DNA of 24,845 bases from an uncultured Verrucomicrobia subdivision 3 bacterium (GTDB lineage Bacteria; Verrucomicrobiota; Verrucomicrobiae; Limisphaerales; UBA11358). Positions 22,174 through 24,845 of the stretch are shown piece by piece. Under the pieces are notes generated by a model. The model saw nothing but the letters and a program-made list of their open reading frames with translations. It had not been told where the DNA came from and did not search any database. Position 1 is the first letter of the stretch. Every line of letters starts with the position of its first letter. Where the stretch lies: NCBI GenBank assembly GCA_903921455.1, contig CAIXPZ010000160.1, positions 1 through 24,845 of the forward strand, read 5' to 3'. The position numbers and the translations under genes were made by a program.

Positions 22174-24602
22174 ACATAACGACCATTCTGAGTTTGCCTA
22201 CGGTCGTTGTCCTGCTGAAGTGGACCGGCTTATTAATCCTGGCTTGGGGTGCTCACGGGCTTTTGCGCCACCGGGATGCGCGCTGGCGTTTGATTCTGTG
22301 GCGGAGCGTCCTTTGCTTTGGCCTCCTGCTGCCATTGTCACATTTCGTGGATTTGCCCGGCGTAAAAATTCCGGTGGGCACTGACATGGTCCAAGCGGGT
22401 GATGCTTCAAACTTGGCCACAATCCCTGCGACTGGGAGTCAGCCGTCAAAAGGGAAACTTGAATCAACTGCTACAATAGCAGCAACGCCGCGGCAAAGCC
22501 CAGAACACACTGCCGCGTTTCAGCCTACGCCTGCTGGGGGAATGGTTTCCTGGCAAGAAATCCTAGTGACCATTTGGCTGGTCGGTTGCCTGTTGGGAAT
22601 GGTCCGGCTGGCGTGGCTGCAACTGGCACTATCGCGTTTGCGGACCCAGGCAGCGCAACCGACGGCGGAGATCGAACAATTGGCGGAGCAGGTGCGAAGC
22701 GCGCTCGGTCTGCGGGGGGAAATCCAAATTCGAACCACGGCCACCATTACTTCGCCGTTTGTGTGTGATCTCCTAAAGCCGACGATCATGTTGCCGCAAA
22801 CCCTCGTTCAATCACTGAATGAAGCGGAACTCCGCGCTGTGCTGAATCATGAAATCGCGCATATTCGCCAAAATGACCTCGCGTGGTGCGTGGCGTGGCA
22901 ATGGCTAAGGGCAATTGTCTGGTTCCATCCATTAGTCTGGCGCGTGCCGGCCGCCCACAATTTGGCCTGTGAACAGGAAGCAGACCGGGTGGCATCGGCA
23001 CAAATGCCCGAGCGCGATTCGTATGTGCAGTTGCTTGCGCGGCTTGCGCTCAAGGTGCTGGCTTTGCCAGCCGTAGAGACTCGGCTGACGGTCAACGGAA
23101 GTTCGCAAATTACCAAACGCCTGATCTGGTTGGGCCAAAGCCGTATGGCCAACTGGAATTGGCGATACTCGATGTCGGCATTCAGCGTAAGCCTTCTGTT
23201 GTTCCTTGCAGTGGCGGGTTGCGAAACTACCAAGAACAGTTCAACCAGCGCAACCAGGTCAGCGAAGATTGAATTTAAAAATGTGCTCGTGGTGGTGCAG
23301 GACGATGACGGCAAACCCATTGCAGGTGCCACTATTTCGCCCGAGGGTTTCCGGGTTAAAGGTCTTCATGGCGCTGATGCCTACACATGGCGCAAAGAAC
23401 TGTTTGGACCGCCAGAAAAAGTGGTTACCGATTTTGAAGGCAAAGCCTATATCAAATATCCGGTGGTAGGCATACCGGAGGAGAAAGAATACACCGGCGC
23501 ACTCTTCTTCAGCGTTACCCATCCTGATTATTCGACCGCCCGGCCACAGGAATATTCCGTGGATAAACCGGAGCAGCCGATTCGATTGACACGCGGCATC
23601 CACCTCAAGGTTTCAGGCTATGTCGGTGGCGACCACCAATCCGTTCCTGAGCTGGCCCCGATTCTCAATGAAGAAGAAATTCACGCAGATGATTGGCAAA
23701 AGGCCGGTGGCAATAGCTATGCCTTCAACAAGGTGTCTCCCGGCGAACATTTGCTCCAGCTCATGGGCCGATTGCCTTCCGGCCAGATTGTTTACAGCGA
23801 AGTGCAGGAATTTACTGCCGAGAAGGGAAAAGACTACAATTTTGATCTCGAAATGAAGCCCGGTATCCGGCTGGAAGGACGGCTGGATGATAACACGCCG
23901 CGCCCCGTGACGAACGGCCGGGTTTTAATCAGTGTGCGATCAAAGCAATTTCCCGCATGGACCAACTGGAATCAGGTGGATGCGGTCGTCAAAAAATTCC
24001 CGAACGTTCCTGGCTGGAAGAGTTATCGCCCGATCGCGCCGGATGGCACCTTTGTTTTTGAATCAGTGCCGCCGGGCGGGCTGGATGTGATTGTGCATGG
24101 GGACGGGTTTGCTTCCAAGAATGGCGGCACCTACGCGCGTAATTTCGGCGTGCCACAGGTCTTTGCTCTCGACGCGCCGACAACACGAATCGAGGTTGTG
24201 ACCGAACCCACGGCAACTCTTGTGTTCACCGCGAAAACGAAAGACGGAAAACCGATTGAAGGCGCCTGGGTTGGCCTTAATCCAAATGTCATTCGGGTTA
24301 ACGGCGGACTTTTTGGCGACATGCGACGGTCCAGCGAAGCGCCTTTCAACCAACTGGCTCCGCTTCCGGATGTGCCCTACTCGATCAAAACTGACAAAGA
24401 CGGTGTGGCGGTCATTCGGAATGTTCCCACCTGCACGGGTGGCCTAGAGCTTGACCATCCGCAATTCCAAGTTCCCTTGCAGGATCTCAAAGGCTGGCGT
24501 AACAGAAATGTTCACGTGTCATTTAACGCCGGAGAAACCAATCGGCTGACAATGATCCTGGAGCCGAAAGGGACAGACTTTATTGGAACCAGCCGGTATT
24601 GA
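22170..24602 (+). CDS. BlaR1-like M56 metallopeptidase with lipoprotein-like Ig-type tail
   Basis: 810 residues; AAGGA (22157-22161) lies 8 nt before the ATG, one of the few clear ribosome sites here. There are N-terminal membrane segments (about 8-30, 40-60, 128-152), then the M56 zinc domain with 'LNHEIAHIRQND' (225-236; His227, Glu228, His231) and 'EQEADRVA' (268-275). A further segment, 'MSAFSVSLLLFLAVAGC' (335-351), reads like a lipoprotein signal with lipobox 'VAGC'. After Cys351 come repeated carboxypeptidase-regulatory/Ig-like units ('VVVQDDDGKPIAGATISPEG', 'GRLDDNTPRPVTNGRVLIS', 'AKTKDGKPIEGAWVGLNP'). There is no penicillin-binding sensor domain as in true BlaR1, so the signal is not obviously a beta-lactam. 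It presumably removes BlaI on sensing. Confidence 0.88.
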   Translation: MNITTILSLPTVVVLLKWTGLLILAWGAHGLLRHRDARWRLILWRSVLCFGLLLPLSHFVDLPGVKIPVGTDMVQAGDASNLATIPATGSQPSKGKLESTATIAATPRQSPEHTAAFQPTPAGGMVSWQEILVTIWLVGCLLGMVRLAWLQLALSRLRTQAAQPTAEIEQLAEQVRSALGLRGEIQIRTTATITSPFVCDLLKPTIMLPQTLVQSLNEAELRAVLNHEIAHIRQNDLAWCVAWQWLRAIVWFHPLVWRVPAAHNLACEQEADRVASAQMPERDSYVQLLARLALKVLALPAVETRLTVNGSSQITKRLIWLGQSRMANWNWRYSMSAFSVSLLLFLAVAGCETTKNSSTSATRSAKIEFKNVLVVVQDDDGKPIAGATISPEGFRVKGLHGADAYTWRKELFGPPEKVVTDFEGKAYIKYPVVGIPEEKEYTGALFFSVTHPDYSTARPQEYSVDKPEQPIRLTRGIHLKVSGYVGGDHQSVPELAPILNEEEIHADDWQKAGGNSYAFNKVSPGEHLLQLMGRLPSGQIVYSEVQEFTAEKGKDYNFDLEMKPGIRLEGRLDDNTPRPVTNGRVLISVRSKQFPAWTNWNQVDAVVKKFPNVPGWKSYRPIAPDGTFVFESVPPGGLDVIVHGDGFASKNGGTYARNFGVPQVFALDAPTTRIEVVTEPTATLVFTAKTKDGKPIEGAWVGLNPNVIRVNGGLFGDMRRSSEAPFNQLAPLPDVPYSIKTDKDGVAVIRNVPTCTGGLELDHPQFQVPLQDLKGWRNRNVHVSFNAGETNRLTMILEPKGTDFIGTSRY

Positions 24603-24716
24603 AAGAGTTCCATCAGAGGGCCCTGCCGCGCGGCCGGCCATTGTAGAAAGCGCCGAGCCGCTTTGAGCGCCGCGTATAATTGTATCGCTTAAGCTGGGAA
24701 ATCCTAGTGTAAACGG

Positions 24717-24733
24717 CGGCTGAAAAGTGCGGC
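24717..24733 (+). repeat. IS21 terminal repeat, copy 1
   Basis: CGGCTGAAAAGTGCGGC; the same unit recurs at 24755-24771 as CGGTTCAAAAGTGCGGC, with 14 of 17 positions identical, 38 bp apart. Confidence 0.65.
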
Positions 24734-24754
24734 GGGGTCATGTGTGTGACGGGG

Positions 24755-24771
24755 CGGTTCAAAAGTGCGGC
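24755..24771 (+). repeat. IS21 terminal repeat, copy 2
   Basis: CGGTTCAAAAGTGCGGC, second copy of the 17-bp unit, 20 bp before the istA ATG. Repeats at this spacing are characteristic of IS21-family left ends. Confidence 0.65.
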
Positions 24772-24791
24772 ATCTTCATTAACAATGAAGC

Positions 24792-24845
24792 ATGTATCGC
24801 AATATGGAAGACTGGGCTGAGATTCGCAAAAAAGTGTTGGCAGGA
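24792..24845 (+). CDS. istA: IstA-like transposase, N-terminal 18 residues only
   Basis: The frame starts at 24792 and runs off the window: 'MYRNMEDWAEIRKKVLAG'. 'M-E-x-W-A-E-I-R-x-x-V' is a usual opening of IS21 IstA proteins, which are DDE transposases with an N-terminal HTH. Only 18 codons are visible, so the call rests on this opening plus the terminal repeats just upstream. Confidence 0.6.
   Translation, partial: MYRNMEDWAEIRKKVLAG

Larger units (their letters stand above)
24708..24845 (+). mobile_element. Left end of an IS21-family insertion sequence (partial)
   Basis: The likely terminus is TGTAAACGGCGG from 24708. Two copies of a 17-bp CGGnnn-AAAAGTGCGGC unit follow, as in the multiple transposase-binding repeats at IS21-family ends, and then the start of istA. 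The right end, istB and the target duplication lie beyond the window. The insertion sits about 105 bp after the M56 gene stop and does not disrupt it. Confidence 0.65.

Noticed and set aside
1..24845. CRISPR arrays, tRNA and rRNA genes, riboswitches
   Set aside because: No spaced direct repeats, cloverleaf or conserved RNA elements were recognised by eye; a covariance-model scan was not possible.

Overview
The window looks like a stretch of Verrucomicrobiota chromosome, most like the Pedosphaerales/Limisphaerales group. I infer this from moderately high GC, few Shine-Dalgarno sites, the protein style (HEAT-repeat proteins, a LemA protein with a GIDE-like domain, a BlaI/M56 pair with an Ig-like tail) and the mix of housekeeping enzymes. 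No rRNA or tRNA anchors the assignment, so it is tentative. Most of the window is chromosomal core. Only about 20.4-24.8 kb looks accessory.

Layout. (1) 0.1-1.1 kb: an ArsR-type regulator fused to a SAM methyltransferase, convergent with leuS. (2) 1.2-3.9 kb: leuS on the minus strand, carrying two unusual in-frame insertions, with a divergent type I signal peptidase gene that overlaps a small membrane-anchored hypothetical gene (4.0-5.0 kb). (3) 5.0-11.7 kb: a tight minus-strand array read in the order HEAT-repeat protein, receiver-like/DUF4388 protein, small roadblock-like protein, nadC, birA, coaX, GIDE-LemA protein. The middle supplies NAD, biotinylation and CoA; the front three look like a signalling module. 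(4) 11.9-15.0 kb: rhaB (minus) diverging from transaldolase (plus), then a RodZ-like HTH membrane protein. (5) 15.0-16.9 kb: pgsA and an archaeal-type phosphoglycerate mutase gene (apgM), both minus, with a clear terminator between them. (6) 17.1-20.4 kb: an S41-protease-like protein without the catalytic serine, then one 725-codon frame that joins a low-molecular-weight phosphatase, ribose-5-phosphate isomerase B and serine hydroxymethyltransferase, then a 100-aa unknown and a bidirectional terminator. (7) 20.4-21.8 kb: a gene-poor stretch with a 51-aa membrane protein, a 77-aa unknown and a truncated remnant of a release-factor-like gene. (8) 21.7-24.6 kb: a BlaI repressor gene with two operator dyads, overlapping a BlaR1-like M56 peptidase whose sensor end is a lipoprotein-like module with carboxypeptidase-regulatory repeats. 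(9) 24.7 kb to the end: the left end of an IS21-family element and the first 18 codons of istA.

The strongest points for a second look are the phosphatase-RpiB-GlyA fusion, whose order matches the ywlE-ywlF-(ywlG)-glyA gene order of Bacillus; the receiver-like protein with Ser at the phospho-acceptor position, linked to roadblock-like and HEAT partners; the serine-less S41 protein; the twin BlaI operators 43 bp apart; and five candidate promoters with 16-bp spacers, four of which lie almost on top of the start codon.
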